DNA from: UBA11865 sp963749825
Lineage (GTDB): Bacteria; Chloroflexota; Anaerolineae; Promineifilales; Promineifilaceae
NCBI GenBank assembly: GCA_963749825.1
Contig: CAVVOI010000012.1
Location: 1,550,001-1,614,000 of the forward strand
Direction of reading: 5' to 3'
Length of the DNA: 64,000 nt
Numbering within the stretch: the stretch's first letter is position 1; every line of letters starts with the position of its first letter. This document shows, one piece after another, positions 7,501-16,560 of the stretch. The position numbers and the translations under genes are program-made. The notes beneath the pieces were generated by a model. The model saw nothing but the letters and a program-made list of their open reading frames with translations, made no database searches and was not told where the DNA came from.

Positions 7501-7887
7501 AAAGGGGTGCGGTTAGAACATGTGAACTTGGCCGACGGTTCAAGAGCTGAGCATGAATACTCGTTATCTTGTGACAGGCAAAGAGATAACATGCGCCATC
7601 ATCTGAACCAGCCAAAGGATGACTAGCTGTCATGATTAAGTTAGGCCAATTTATTGTCGCTCGCTCCTGAAACAGCTTCCAACACGCCGGCAGCGACTTC
7701 TTGGGGTGGTTACGGTGTTGTTCGACTTGAAAAAAGACCCTATTGTCCGACTGGGATGATACCCGCAATGAAGTAACTACGAATAGTTTAGACCAAATCC
7801 TACTTTGGATCAAGTTGTTTGGCCATTGTTGATGTGACTAATCCAAAGCCTTCTTTAGTTTGAATACAACATCCGGTTTGCTTTTTA
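7501..7887. other. intergenic region upstream of the kinase operon
   Basis: About 390 bases between the kinase start and the kinase remnant on the other strand. Open frames in it are antisense shadows or lack a ribosome site. It must hold the promoter of the kinase-regulator pair; no consensus hexamers stand out and the palindromic element is absent. Confidence 0.4.
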
Positions 7888-8203
7888 ATATACGGTTTCA
7901 ACATCGCTATACTGACCGGCATCTTGTTGGCCCTGAGCCGGCTGTTTCTCGGTTACTGTTGGTCGGCCTGGTGCGTGCTGGCCGGAATCAGCTTGTATTC
8001 CATCTTAGTAGACGCCGAGGCGGCTGTCGTCCGGGTGGCGATCATGGCGGTATTGGTGGTCATCGCTGTCCGCCTTATGGGCCGGCGGACATTCGTTCCG
8101 GCGGGGAGGGCAATCGATACGGCCATCCGTATGATGAAGTGCTTCAGCGGGTGGGCGATGTGAGCGCGGCCGTTCTGCGGACGAATGAGCTGAGCTCAAT
8201 CGT
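7888..8203 (+). pseudogene. membrane sensor histidine-kinase remnant (copy 2)
   Basis: One frame encodes two or three hydrophobic helices (ILTGILLALSRLFLGY, AIMAVLVVIAV). After a frameshift near 8110 another frame reads YGHPYDEVLQRVGDVSAAVLRTNEL, the linker that follows the membrane region in 7TM-type sensor kinases. No phosphoacceptor His or ATPase domain follows; the sequence ends at the deaminase gene. It shares the linker with copy 1 at 3480-3600. A decayed fragment. Confidence 0.5.
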
Positions 8204-8204
8204 A

Positions 8205-8681
8205 CTATTCCGAAGCTTTCATTCCCTCAGCTAGTTGCATCCGTTCATATAGCTGATCACATTCTTTGCCATATGCCGGGCCAATCCACCTGGTTCGAGA
8301 GAGCACCTCTTCAAAATATGCCGGCATATGTCCAAAAACAAGGCTCGCTCCACCGTAACCATCTGAAGACCCGTACATTACATTACCTATTCTGTGTAGA
8401 AATATAGCTCCCGTACACATCAAGCAAGGCTCAAGCGTGGTATAGAGGGTCATTTTTGCCGAGGAATCCCATAGCCCTTCAGGAACGTTACGAAGAGCTT
8501 CAATTTCGGCATGGCGATTTGGATTAAAGGTTGGATGCCAGATCGCGTTTTGTCCTTCGGCAATTATTTCCCCATCGAGAGTGATTACCGCGCCAATGGG
8601 CAAATTGTTTTGTTTCTCAGCATCACAGGCCAATGTAATTGCTCGTTGAAAAAAATGGATGTCAGACTCTGAAATGTTCAT
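8205..8681 (-). CDS. nucleoside/guanine deaminase, CMP/dCMP-deaminase fold
   Basis: 158 residues from ATG 8681, which has GGAAAGG upstream and starts the homology; a longer open frame adds an unrelated 41-residue extension. The Zn site is complete: HAEIEAL (His ligand and catalytic Glu) and TTLEPCLMCTGAI (two Cys ligands). The N-terminal IGAVITLDGEIIAEGQN strand is typical. The family includes TadA, guanine deaminase and related enzymes that hydrolyse an amino group from a purine or pyrimidine. The distal helix (FGHMPAYFEEVL) resembles nucleoside or guanine deaminases more than TadA. Cytoplasmic; stands alone. Confidence 0.85.
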   Translation of the reverse strand: MNISESDIHFFQRAITLACDAEKQNNLPIGAVITLDGEIIAEGQNAIWHPTFNPNRHAEIEALRNVPEGLWDSSAKMTLYTTLEPCLMCTGAIFLHRIGNVMYGSSDGYGGASLVFGHMPAYFEEVLSRTRWIGPAYGKECDQLYERMQLAEGMKASE

Positions 8682-8939
8682 TGGAATTGCCTTTCCCCAA
8701 TCAACATGCGTTTCGCGGTTTTGATTGGAATGAGTCAGAGCTAACCGAAAAGTAATCGGACGCGGGTATCTGGCGGCCGGTATTGGCGCCAATACCATCA
8801 GCAATTATGTGTGCTCCGTAGCTGTTTACCGGGCCGGATCTCTACCTTCAACTGACCGGTATACGGCGTCAGACGCAATTCCAAGTCGATTGGCATGGCG
8901 TTTAGTTCGGATATCTATTGCGCCTTTTTAAGCATCAGG

Positions 8940-9290
8940 TTAAGCAGTCAGTCCAAACTCGTTGATGTCCAGAAAGAAATCTTTACCATCGGTGACTACA
9001 TAGCGCTGCTTGATCATGCGATACTCGATCAATTCAATGGTTACCTCGCGAGGAATTTTATTGACGATAAAACCCTCTTGTCCGGGCGAGAATATTCGAG
9101 TCCGAATTTCGGGGCGTTTCTTATATTCGTTGGTTCCAGGATTGAACACAAATGCATAGCCCTGGACTTCGTGGAGCTCGCCCGAAACGCCGATCACCTC
9201 CCCGGCAAAGTGGCGCCGGACGTCGCCCTCAAATAGGCGCCTGGTAATGATATGCAACTTGTCACCGACTTCGATCACTCGTTCAGACAC
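8940..9290 (-). CDS. conserved hypothetical protein, about 116 residues
   Basis: GTG at 9290 is chosen because GGAGG lies six bases upstream; a TTG two codons earlier abuts that site and is less likely. The protein is polar with predicted beta structure (VSERVIEVGDKLHIITRRLF, VRRHFAGEVIGVSGELHEVQGYAFVF, RIFSPGQEGFIVNKIPREV). No membrane segment, signal or known catalytic motif. I recall similar uncharacterised proteins in other bacteria but no function. Single gene, not obviously in an operon. Confidence 0.75.
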   Translation of the reverse strand: MSERVIEVGDKLHIITRRLFEGDVRRHFAGEVIGVSGELHEVQGYAFVFNPGTNEYKKRPEIRTRIFSPGQEGFIVNKIPREVTIELIEYRMIKQRYVVTDGKDFFLDINEFGLTA

Positions 9291-9571
9291 GTACAACCTC
9301 CGTTGTTCCTTCCGCCCAATAGATTGGCCCAGTCACTGGACCACACTACAAAACGTGAAACCCGCAACCCTCACCACTCTGTTTTTGGAGCCCCGTTTTC
9401 CTCGACGTAACTCGAGCGGCCACAGTAGATGTTAGCCCACCCTCGAAGCTGAAACAAGCATTTTCCTAAGCCAGAATTCGTTTTGCTAACGTTTTTGCAA
9501 CCGATAAGGGATGCTGAAAAATGCTTCTTCTTCCGCGGGCAGCTTTTCGCATGGCAATTAGTGGTTCCAAT

Positions 9572-9712
9572 TGTCAAAGTCGAATTTATCGTAAGATCGC
9601 CAGATGATTTTTGTCTGAGACTCGATAGCGATTGCTCCAAGACAAATAGTCGCTGTAACCAGAAGGATGCTAGCGATAATTCTCCTTGACTTGCGCATCT
9701 TGATTCTTCCAT
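9572..9712 (-). CDS. possible small membrane peptide
   Basis: A 46-residue reading frame starts MRKSRRIIASILLVTATICL, a basic start followed by a hydrophobic segment, and ends DKFDFDNWNH. It overlaps the tail of the phosphotransferase stub in the same frame, so it could simply be read-through of that fossil. A weak GGAAG lies upstream. Real gene status uncertain. Confidence 0.3.
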
Positions 9713-9763
9713 GCCGTATTACATTTGCGAGTTGACCGCCAGCACAACCAGGATGAGCGTCAA

Positions 9764-9893
9764 ATTGGTGCATCACCTCAACGGGGCCGGTACTTTGCCG
9801 ACCGGATGCCGATAATTGGTCCTGAATCCAGGCTGTGACTTGTTGAAGCCAGTCTGGTTCTTCCCAGGGCAGTTGTGTGACTTGATTATCCAT
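9764..9893 (-). pseudogene. aminoglycoside phosphotransferase-like N-terminal stub
   Basis: ATG 9893 has a GGAGG site nine bases upstream. The first 43 residues (VTQLPWEEPDWLQQVTAWI...RQSTGPVEVMHQ) match the start of APH-type small-molecule kinases common in this phylum. The homology stops where RPWSTFARV would be expected, and no kinase catalytic motif follows. The promoter and start survived a deletion of the rest. Confidence 0.6.
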
Positions 9894-9987
9894 GTGTTAA
9901 AGCCTCCAGCCGTAGCGATCAATGGCGCGCTAGATGAGCCCGTTTGGTGTTTTTTGCTAGGGCTGTTTGCTTTAGGCCACACTTTTT

Positions 9988-10414
9988 CTAAAGTTGTTTT
10001 CTAAGAAAGTAGCGTTGTTGCCCAATCAGGAAAATCTTGCAGTTCACCAAAAACCTGATAGCCGTGTTGTTTATAGAAGTCTGGCGCCTGAAAACTGAAT
10101 GTGTCCAAGTAAACATTCTTGGCGCCACGCTGCCGTGCTTCATCTTCGGCGCGCGTCAAAAGTTGATGCCCATATCCACGACCGCGAAGTTCGTCTTTCA
10201 CCCACAACAAATCTAAATAAAACCAACCCCAATATATTTCGCCCAACACACCGCCTACAATTTCTTTATCAGGCGCGTGAAGAACAAAACATAGGCGTTG
10301 AAACTGATTATCACCGGCTTTTTGTTTGTTGTAATTGGCAACGCCTCGTCCAATTATCCCCCATGCCGATTCTTCAGGCTTATCAACGTAGACGATCTGA
10401 TATTCCTCATCCAT
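9988..10414 (-). pseudogene. GNAT-family N-acetyltransferase, frameshifted near its end
   Basis: The frame from 10414 has the GNAT acetyl-CoA loop (LRGRGYGHQLLTRAEDEARQRG) and the usual last strands (VYLDTFSFQAPDFYKQHGY, GELQDFP). After DFP it reads DWATTLLS and stops at 10001. Skipping one base near 10021 gives IGQQRYFLRKQL and a stop at 9988, the expected C-terminus (GxxRYFLxKxL). One inserted base therefore replaced the last 12 residues. This may be a sequencing error or a recent mutation; the enzyme might still be active. The substrate is unknown. Confidence 0.75.
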
Positions 10415-10867
10415 ATTGTTTTTATTAAACTCCTATCTTCCAAATTTCGATTCGCCAGGCTATGCTAAAAGGTTCAGCGAGTATTTTTATTGAGACATTC
10501 CTTGAAGTAATAGGCGGAAGTATTGTACAGCCGCGACCTCCGGTAGGTCACTCAATAATACCCTGTCAAACTTGAAAACCTAAACTGCCCAGGTCGCTGG
10601 CGAAAGCCGACACCGGTTACCACGTCAGGCCGGGTGTGTAGTTAGGATCAGTCATAGTATTGGACTCTGTATTAGATCGAGGTTATCAAGATTTCCTTTA
10701 TATAAAGTCGTGACCCTATGAGGCGTAACGGCTTTGCCACCCTGGTTTTTATTAAATGATGTCTAGATTCAAATCTGGAGCCTGACCTGGGAAGCAAGAG
10801 AGGAAATTGATCCGGCCTTAGAACAAGCCTTGGAATCAGTATCAAGCCTTATCAATGTGGCTAATCC
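10415..10867. other. intergenic region, nothing recognised
   Basis: About 450 bases between two minus-strand genes. No plausible frame, tRNA, terminator or repeat was identified on either strand. Confidence 0.5.
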
Positions 10868-11704
10868 TTACAAACGTTGATACTTGCTTGTGGAAACTTC
10901 CTCAAGAACGGCCTGTACGTTGCCGTCGAGCTGATGGCCTTCAAATTGGATCTGCCCACCCTTCTTTTGTGATTGCATCGACCTATATGTAGCAGTCAGC
11001 TGCTCAAGTGGCAAGACCAGAACTGAATTCGCACGACCTATCCCCCCACGTTCCGCGTCTAACCAGGCCATTTGCCGGAGATCCTCGTCACTATAACCCT
11101 GACTGTTTTCCAAGATCGCCGATACGAGGAAGGGCTCGACAATAACGATCTTAAACACATGATAGATCCTGACTGTTGGGCTGCCTGATGATCGCACATT
11201 GTCCGTCGGCTCTGGCAGGTCTTCGACTACGGTCCCCACCAGGCTTAGTTGATATTGATCTGGCCTGATTTTGATATTCAAGGCGTCCTCAAATTCCTCC
11301 AGCAATTCACGCTCTGGCCCGATTTCAAGGGCGCCATTTTGCTTCTCAAAATGTTGCAAACAAAATTCCTTGACTCGCGCCCAATCTTCACGACGAATAA
11401 AAAGGCGAAAGTCCATTTCTGCCTGGGATCGCCGGCTATCAAAATGAAAATCGCCAATAAGCCCACTTAAGGCTTTGGGCTGGTTTAGCCGGACCCCGCC
11501 GCCAAAAGGTTTAGCCTTGACGACCACCTTTCGATGGCCGTCTATCTTGAGTAGCGTGGTCGTGCGTTCTAGTACCAGCATCGGCCGCCCATCCCGTGGA
11601 TGATCAAGCATCACCTTGGCCAGGGTGGCAACACTGACCCGTAGATTCAGTTTTTCTGTCGGGCCAATACCAAAATCAGGATTTACCAAAGGGCCTTTAT
11701 CCAT
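10868..11704 (-). CDS. Nudix-like protein paired with the STAND regulator
   Basis: 278 residues. A core resembling a Nudix hydrolase is visible: KPFGGGVRL (66-73), a long insertion of about 55 residues, then PERELLEEFEDAL (130-142), close to the REUxEExGU half of the Nudix box, and flanking strands (YQLSLVGTVVED, RIYHVFKIVIVEPFLV). Nudix enzymes cleave nucleoside diphosphates linked to another moiety; here the box is interrupted and Gly replaces are uncertain, so it might sense rather than cleave. The start (ATG 11704) directly follows the stop of the 1515-residue kinase-cyclase-STAND gene (TAAATG), so the two are cotranslated. Their partnership suggests nucleotide-based signalling; this is inference. 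Confidence 0.65.
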   Translation of the reverse strand: MDKGPLVNPDFGIGPTEKLNLRVSVATLAKVMLDHPRDGRPMLVLERTTTLLKIDGHRKVVVKAKPFGGGVRLNQPKALSGLIGDFHFDSRRSQAEMDFRLFIRREDWARVKEFCLQHFEKQNGALEIGPERELLEEFEDALNIKIRPDQYQLSLVGTVVEDLPEPTDNVRSSGSPTVRIYHVFKIVIVEPFLVSAILENSQGYSDEDLRQMAWLDAERGGIGRANSVLVLPLEQLTATYRSMQSQKKGGQIQFEGHQLDGNVQAVLEEVSTSKYQRL

Positions 11705-14700
11705 TTATTTATCTAACTCTTGGTTGGTTTTGTCGAGATCGTAGGCTGCACCCAGACCGGTGAATATCTCTGCCGCTCTCTGCAGGTGTTTCTGTCGCCC
11801 CCACCTCTCTTCCGTTGTCTGCCCCACATTGAGGTGCCGGCCGATCGTGTAATGAGCCCGCGCTTCTTCATAGGGCATGCCGAATTCCCGCGCATGTATC
11901 AGGCTGGACTGCCATGCCTTTTGTGCCTTCTTCGGATCACCCGATATGTAATCGTACAGACCCTGGTAGAGATATGCGCTTGGCTTGGCGATGGCAAAAA
12001 CCTTGGCATAGACCGTCAAATCTCTGCACGCTTGCCTGGCCAAGTTCTGTATATCCTGTCCACTGCTGCTATCTAAAGTTTTTTCCCACATGGCTAGATA
12101 TACATCGGCGACGCCGGCATAACCAACAATATTGCCAACATTAGTGGGACGGGAGAAACCGGCGACTAATTCGGATGCCTTTTTAACCTCTTCAAGCGCC
12201 GCTTCTTGCCGACCACAGCGCCAATAAGCTTGGGATAGCGATGCATAAACGGTTAACCAGTCGAAGACATTCATTCCTTCGCTTGGAGCGGAAAATGACT
12301 CCAGCAACAACCCGGCGATCTCGTCCGCATCAGCTCCCTGCCGCAACTTTATGACAGCTAACCAGTAGTGAGCAGCGGCAACAAAGCTAATGTCTCCACG
12401 ACGACCGGCCGAGTCTGCTATTCGGGAGGCAAATTCTAAGCTGCGGTCGTATTTGCCTTGGTAATAGGTCGTCAGGATGATCCCGACCCAATTAAATTCC
12501 AGTACCCAATGTTGGCCCAGCTCAGCCGCCGCCTCCGCCCCCTGTAGGCAATAGTCTTCAGCCCTAGCTAGTTGGCCCACCCCACCATAATAAAATGCCG
12601 CAAACCGGAATACGCCTTCTCGGGCATAAGCAGAAGAATCGCCCTGGATCAAGCTCACCGCGCGATTGATGTAGGCTAAAGCTGCCCAATGCCAGGGAAT
12701 GAGGCCAAAGATAAAGCCCGTTGTAGCATAGGCACGGGCCATCATTGGGCGCAATTCAGCGGCTTCGGCCAGATTCAGGGAACGAAGCGAGCCATATATG
12801 CTAAGCAATGATTCATTTTCTACAACCGCCCTTTCCGCCAGGCCTTCATAAGCGATAAAGGCTTCCTGAAAGGCGGCCTGTTTGTGTTCCAGGCGGCCGA
12901 TGAAATAGCTGGGCAAGGAGCGATGCAATACCTGAGCCAATATCTGTCCCAACATGCCCATTATCAGGCCAGTCTGGCCGTGGGGCAACGGCCAACCCAG
13001 TAGAACGAGGACTTGTCGGAAGTGTTCATCACCTACGGTCATCTGGCTCATCCATAAATAAGCCTGACCCAGGCGGCGCTCCCAATGAGCCTGGTAAACG
13101 ATATCGGCCGCCGGCGCGGCCGTTTGCCCTGCATGAAGCGCCTGGTTCAACAGTTCCATGATTTCAGGCAGGCGGCCGCGCACTTTGAAAAACTGCCAAA
13201 GATTGTCTAAATAAAGGGCAACTTCACCCCACTCCTCCTGTTCCAAGATCCAGCGCCAGCCAGCACGCAAATCGTCTACGTCTTGCCTGATAATTTCCAA
13301 AGCATCTGGCTGTTTGCCATCAAGCCAGTGGGACACAGCATCAAGTAATAGTTGCCGGTAGTAGCGATAATGCCGTGTTTGAGTCTGGGCCATTTCACCT
13401 GGCATCTCGGTCAACTTTTCGGCGGCAAACATCTGGGTCAGAGCATGTAAAATGAAGCGGTCGCCGGCGGTTTTGCGGATAAGTGATTTATCCAGCAAAG
13501 CAGCCAGATCTACAACTGAGGCCTGGACGACATGCGCGGCTGCATCCTTGGTGAAGCTACCTCGAAAGACAGAGAGGCGGGCGAACAAAAGTTGCTCAGC
13601 AGGTTTAAGTGCCTTCCATGAAGCGTCTAAGACCACGCGCACACTGCCATGACGAGCACTGGCCCCTCTTATGCCTGTGTCTAAAACGTCCAGACTTCTC
13701 TTGATTTCGGCAGTGATTTCAACCAGGGAGAGCAGTCGCAGTTGAGCGGCCGCCAACTCTATGGCCAGTGGCATGCCCTCTACCAGCCGGCAAAGCTGCT
13801 GTATGTTTTCATGATCTTCGTCGGTTTCAATCTTGAAGGTCGATTGGGCCCGCTGAGCCCGGAGGCAAAATAACTCCGCTGCATCGTCGGCCGAGGAACC
13901 TGTAATCGCCGTTTCATCGCCCAGTGGTAACCCGCTCAAAGAGTACGTGCGCTCGTCGGGTAATCGCAAGACTTCACGAGATGTGACCAGGATCTTTATT
14001 CCTGGAGCGGCGGCTAACATCACTTCGATCAGGGCTAACGTCTTTTGGGCATCATCTCCAGAGCCATCGCCGGTCAGCAGATGTTCCAGGTTATCCAACA
14101 CCAGTAATATTTGTCGCGAACGCAAGTAATCCAACAACTGATCTTGTGGGTCACGTCCTTCCAAAAAAGTCAGTCCAACCTCATCGGCAATGGCCGGTGT
14201 TATGGCCGTCGGCGAGTCTATAGGCAGGAGAGACACAAAATAAGCGCCCTGCCTGAGATGACTTTCTTGGGCTTTGGCAACCGCCAATGCCAGGCGCGTT
14301 TTGCCAATGCCGCCGGGTCCACTAATGGTAACCAGGCGATGGCTTTCCAGTAAGCGGATGATTTCGGCCAGTTCGAACTGGCGTCCGACCAGAGATGTTG
14401 CTTGCCGAGGCAAATGTTTGGCCTCTATGCTGACCGTGGGCAACGGCGGGAAATCGGCCGGCAGACCGGGGACGATTAGCTGGAGTAAGCCTTCCGGATC
14501 GTTTAAATCTTTCAAGTAGTGTTGTCCCAGGTCCAGCCAGCTAAAATCTGGGGACAGCCGTTCTCGTGCTCCTTCAAGAGTCGCCTGAGTAAACAGAATT
14601 TGGCCGCCATAAGTCACATCGAGTAAACGTGCTACCCGGTTTACGGCCGGACCGAAGTAGTCTCCCTCCACGTCAATTGCTGCTCCACTATGTAATGCCA

Positions 14701-16252
14701 TACGAACCAGCAAAGGGCCGGTTTCGGCCCAAGTTTCGGCAGACAATAGTCTCTGTCCCTCAGCAGCGGCTAATAGGGCGCCGGCTGCCGAGGAAAAAGC
14801 TATGCAAAAGGCATCACCTAGCCGTTTGAAGATGTAGCCGCCTTGAGCAGAGACAGCCTGTTCAAGTAGAGCATTATGGCGGTTGAGAGCTATAGCCATT
14901 TGTTTTGGAAGCGTTTCCCAAAGCGTCGTACTACCCACAATGTCTGTGAATAAAAATGTGACCCGGCCAGTTGGAAAATCCGGAACTAGAGCGGCCGGGT
15001 GCGTGGGCATGGATTCTTGCTTCGCCTGCACTACCCCCCAACCATCACTGTCGTCGATCAGCCGGCGGACATCGGCCGGCGCCTGAATGTCAAATTGGCT
15101 GCAGTAGCGCTGAAGATGGGCGGTCGCGAAGATCAAGGCTGCCATTCGTTCTCTTTCCGGTAGGGCGGCCTTATTACAATAATTCAATCCCACGGCCACG
15201 CCGGCCAGCCAGAATTGTCCCCATAGATCATCGGCTAAGCTGGCATGGGATTCCTGAACCCAGCGTCTGAAAGAGATCCGGCCGGCATTGATCACGGCGC
15301 AAGATCCAGCCAGTTCCACCGGCACTTTTTTTGGCTCTGGCGTGTCGAACGTGGCCAGCCGAGTAACCAGTTCCACCCATTTTCCAAGAGATGCCCGCTC
15401 TAATTCTCGCAAAAGGAAAGATAATTCTAAATAGCGTTGATCATAAAGCAGCGGCATCCCACCTTTGTAGAGGGCGAAGTCTATGAGAAAGTAACCTGCC
15501 AGATCTTGATTGTTGGCGGCGAATTTTGCCAATATGTTGCCGATGTTGAGATCTCCATGTTGAAAACCGCTGACGGCGTCGATGGGTCTGGCTTGCCCCC
15601 ATTTGTCCGCATCCTGACCATAGGCCAGGGGATTGGGATAAGCCTTACCCTGGATCAGAAGCCCTTCCGTATCATGAGCGATAAGGCAGGTATCATCAAG
15701 AAATCGCTCGATGTGGCTACCAGGCTTAAGACGGTAACCTAACCAACGATCTAGCAATAAACGAGGGTGAATAGCTTGCTCAAAAGTCAGCTCTGCATTC
15801 CACTCCTCCAATAAATATTCGGTCGTTACCTGGAATAGTGTCTCTAGCTGGCTTTGCCGTTCATAGTTGGCTAATGGACGGAAATGATGGAGTGATTGAC
15901 CGGCAATCGTGTAAAAAATCGCTACCGCTCCACCCTCCTCGATCTCGAAGGCTATTTCGGCCATATGTTGGCGGGCAAAGGCGCCTGGCGCCTGGCTGAG
16001 TGCCTGGTTGTGGCGCTGAATCTCGCCCATCTTGGCCTTAGCATTGACATGATCGAATTTTAGGACGAAATGTTTGACTTTTGAGGTACCGGCCGTAGAA
16101 ACGCTAACGAGATAAAGTAGGGCACCGGTCCGCCCGCCTCTGAGTTCCTCAAGCGGTACAACTTCGATGCCGTATCGTTCTTGCGCCGTGATCAGTAGAC
16201 GCTGGTAGTCGTCTGGCAACGAATAGAAGTCTGGCACAGTCACAAATGACAC
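11705..16252 (-). CDS. kinase-like / class III cyclase / STAND ATPase / TPR fusion
   Basis: 1515 residues, cytoplasmic. Residues 1-400 form an APH-like kinase domain: FVLKFD (Lys 65), QHGDLNIGN (232-239) and LIDFAL (Asp 258). Residues 428-600 are a class III nucleotide cyclase with both metal Asp (437 in LFTDIVGST, 480 in KRLGDAF) and transition-state Asn 538/Arg 542 (NRVARL); the Lys/Asp specificity pair suggests ATP. Next come a STAND-type ATPase with Walker A GPGGIGKT (645-652), Walker B LLVLDNLEH and TSREVLRL, a winged-helix part and a long TPR array to the end. Such proteins usually act as switches that sense through TPRs. The N-terminal kinase in front of a cyclase is unusual. The gene is intact in a region full of decayed genes, and is followed at once by a Nudix-like gene. 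Confidence 0.9.
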   Translation of the reverse strand: MSFVTVPDFYSLPDDYQRLLITAQERYGIEVVPLEELRGGRTGALLYLVSVSTAGTSKVKHFVLKFDHVNAKAKMGEIQRHNQALSQAPGAFARQHMAEIAFEIEEGGAVAIFYTIAGQSLHHFRPLANYERQSQLETLFQVTTEYLLEEWNAELTFEQAIHPRLLLDRWLGYRLKPGSHIERFLDDTCLIAHDTEGLLIQGKAYPNPLAYGQDADKWGQARPIDAVSGFQHGDLNIGNILAKFAANNQDLAGYFLIDFALYKGGMPLLYDQRYLELSFLLRELERASLGKWVELVTRLATFDTPEPKKVPVELAGSCAVINAGRISFRRWVQESHASLADDLWGQFWLAGVAVGLNYCNKAALPERERMAALIFATAHLQRYCSQFDIQAPADVRRLIDDSDGWGVVQAKQESMPTHPAALVPDFPTGRVTFLFTDIVGSTTLWETLPKQMAIALNRHNALLEQAVSAQGGYIFKRLGDAFCIAFSSAAGALLAAAEGQRLLSAETWAETGPLLVRMALHSGAAIDVEGDYFGPAVNRVARLLDVTYGGQILFTQATLEGARERLSPDFSWLDLGQHYLKDLNDPEGLLQLIVPGLPADFPPLPTVSIEAKHLPRQATSLVGRQFELAEIIRLLESHRLVTISGPGGIGKTRLALAVAKAQESHLRQGAYFVSLLPIDSPTAITPAIADEVGLTFLEGRDPQDQLLDYLRSRQILLVLDNLEHLLTGDGSGDDAQKTLALIEVMLAAAPGIKILVTSREVLRLPDERTYSLSGLPLGDETAITGSSADDAAELFCLRAQRAQSTFKIETDEDHENIQQLCRLVEGMPLAIELAAAQLRLLSLVEITAEIKRSLDVLDTGIRGASARHGSVRVVLDASWKALKPAEQLLFARLSVFRGSFTKDAAAHVVQASVVDLAALLDKSLIRKTAGDRFILHALTQMFAAEKLTEMPGEMAQTQTRHYRYYRQLLLDAVSHWLDGKQPDALEIIRQDVDDLRAGWRWILEQEEWGEVALYLDNLWQFFKVRGRLPEIMELLNQALHAGQTAAPAADIVYQAHWERRLGQAYLWMSQMTVGDEHFRQVLVLLGWPLPHGQTGLIMGMLGQILAQVLHRSLPSYFIGRLEHKQAAFQEAFIAYEGLAERAVVENESLLSIYGSLRSLNLAEAAELRPMMARAYATTGFIFGLIPWHWAALAYINRAVSLIQGDSSAYAREGVFRFAAFYYGGVGQLARAEDYCLQGAEAAAELGQHWVLEFNWVGIILTTYYQGKYDRSLEFASRIADSAGRRGDISFVAAAHYWLAVIKLRQGADADEIAGLLLESFSAPSEGMNVFDWLTVYASLSQAYWRCGRQEAALEEVKKASELVAGFSRPTNVGNIVGYAGVADVYLAMWEKTLDSSSGQDIQNLARQACRDLTVYAKVFAIAKPSAYLYQGLYDYISGDPKKAQKAWQSSLIHAREFGMPYEEARAHYTIGRHLNVGQTTEERWGRQKHLQRAAEIFTGLGAAYDLDKTNQELDK

Positions 16253-16560
16253 TCGATGACCTTATTCAGATTCCAATCTTAGGCTGTACAAGACAAGCCT
16301 ATTTCTGCCTTTCTATCATCCGAACAGAGTAGGATCTATTCAAAAATGATAATGCCCTACTTAGCAGAGGTAGACCACTCATAGTGTATCATAAATCCCT
16401 TTAGTCTTGATTGCTATAATGATGGGCACCCAATTCTGATTTGAGACTGATTGGGGATAGGCAGGCTGTTGCAGATTAGGCTTAACTTTGAGCGAACGCC
16501 CAACTATCGCTCAATGAGGATGAAGCAGGAGAGAGTCGCAGGGTGATCGACGATCGCGGG
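16253..16560. other. intergenic region upstream of the STAND regulator
   Basis: About 300 bases between the SDR gene and the 1515-residue regulator, both on the minus strand. It should contain the regulator's promoter; I see AT-rich stretches (16330-16430) but no confident hexamers or operator. Confidence 0.4.

Noticed and set aside
9371..9712. 113-codon frame on the minus strand
   Set aside because: Low-complexity composition without homology; overlaps the phosphotransferase fossil in another frame.
16253..16560. tRNA or small RNA in the spacer upstream of the STAND gene
   Set aside because: No cloverleaf or TTCGAATC-like arm could be found.
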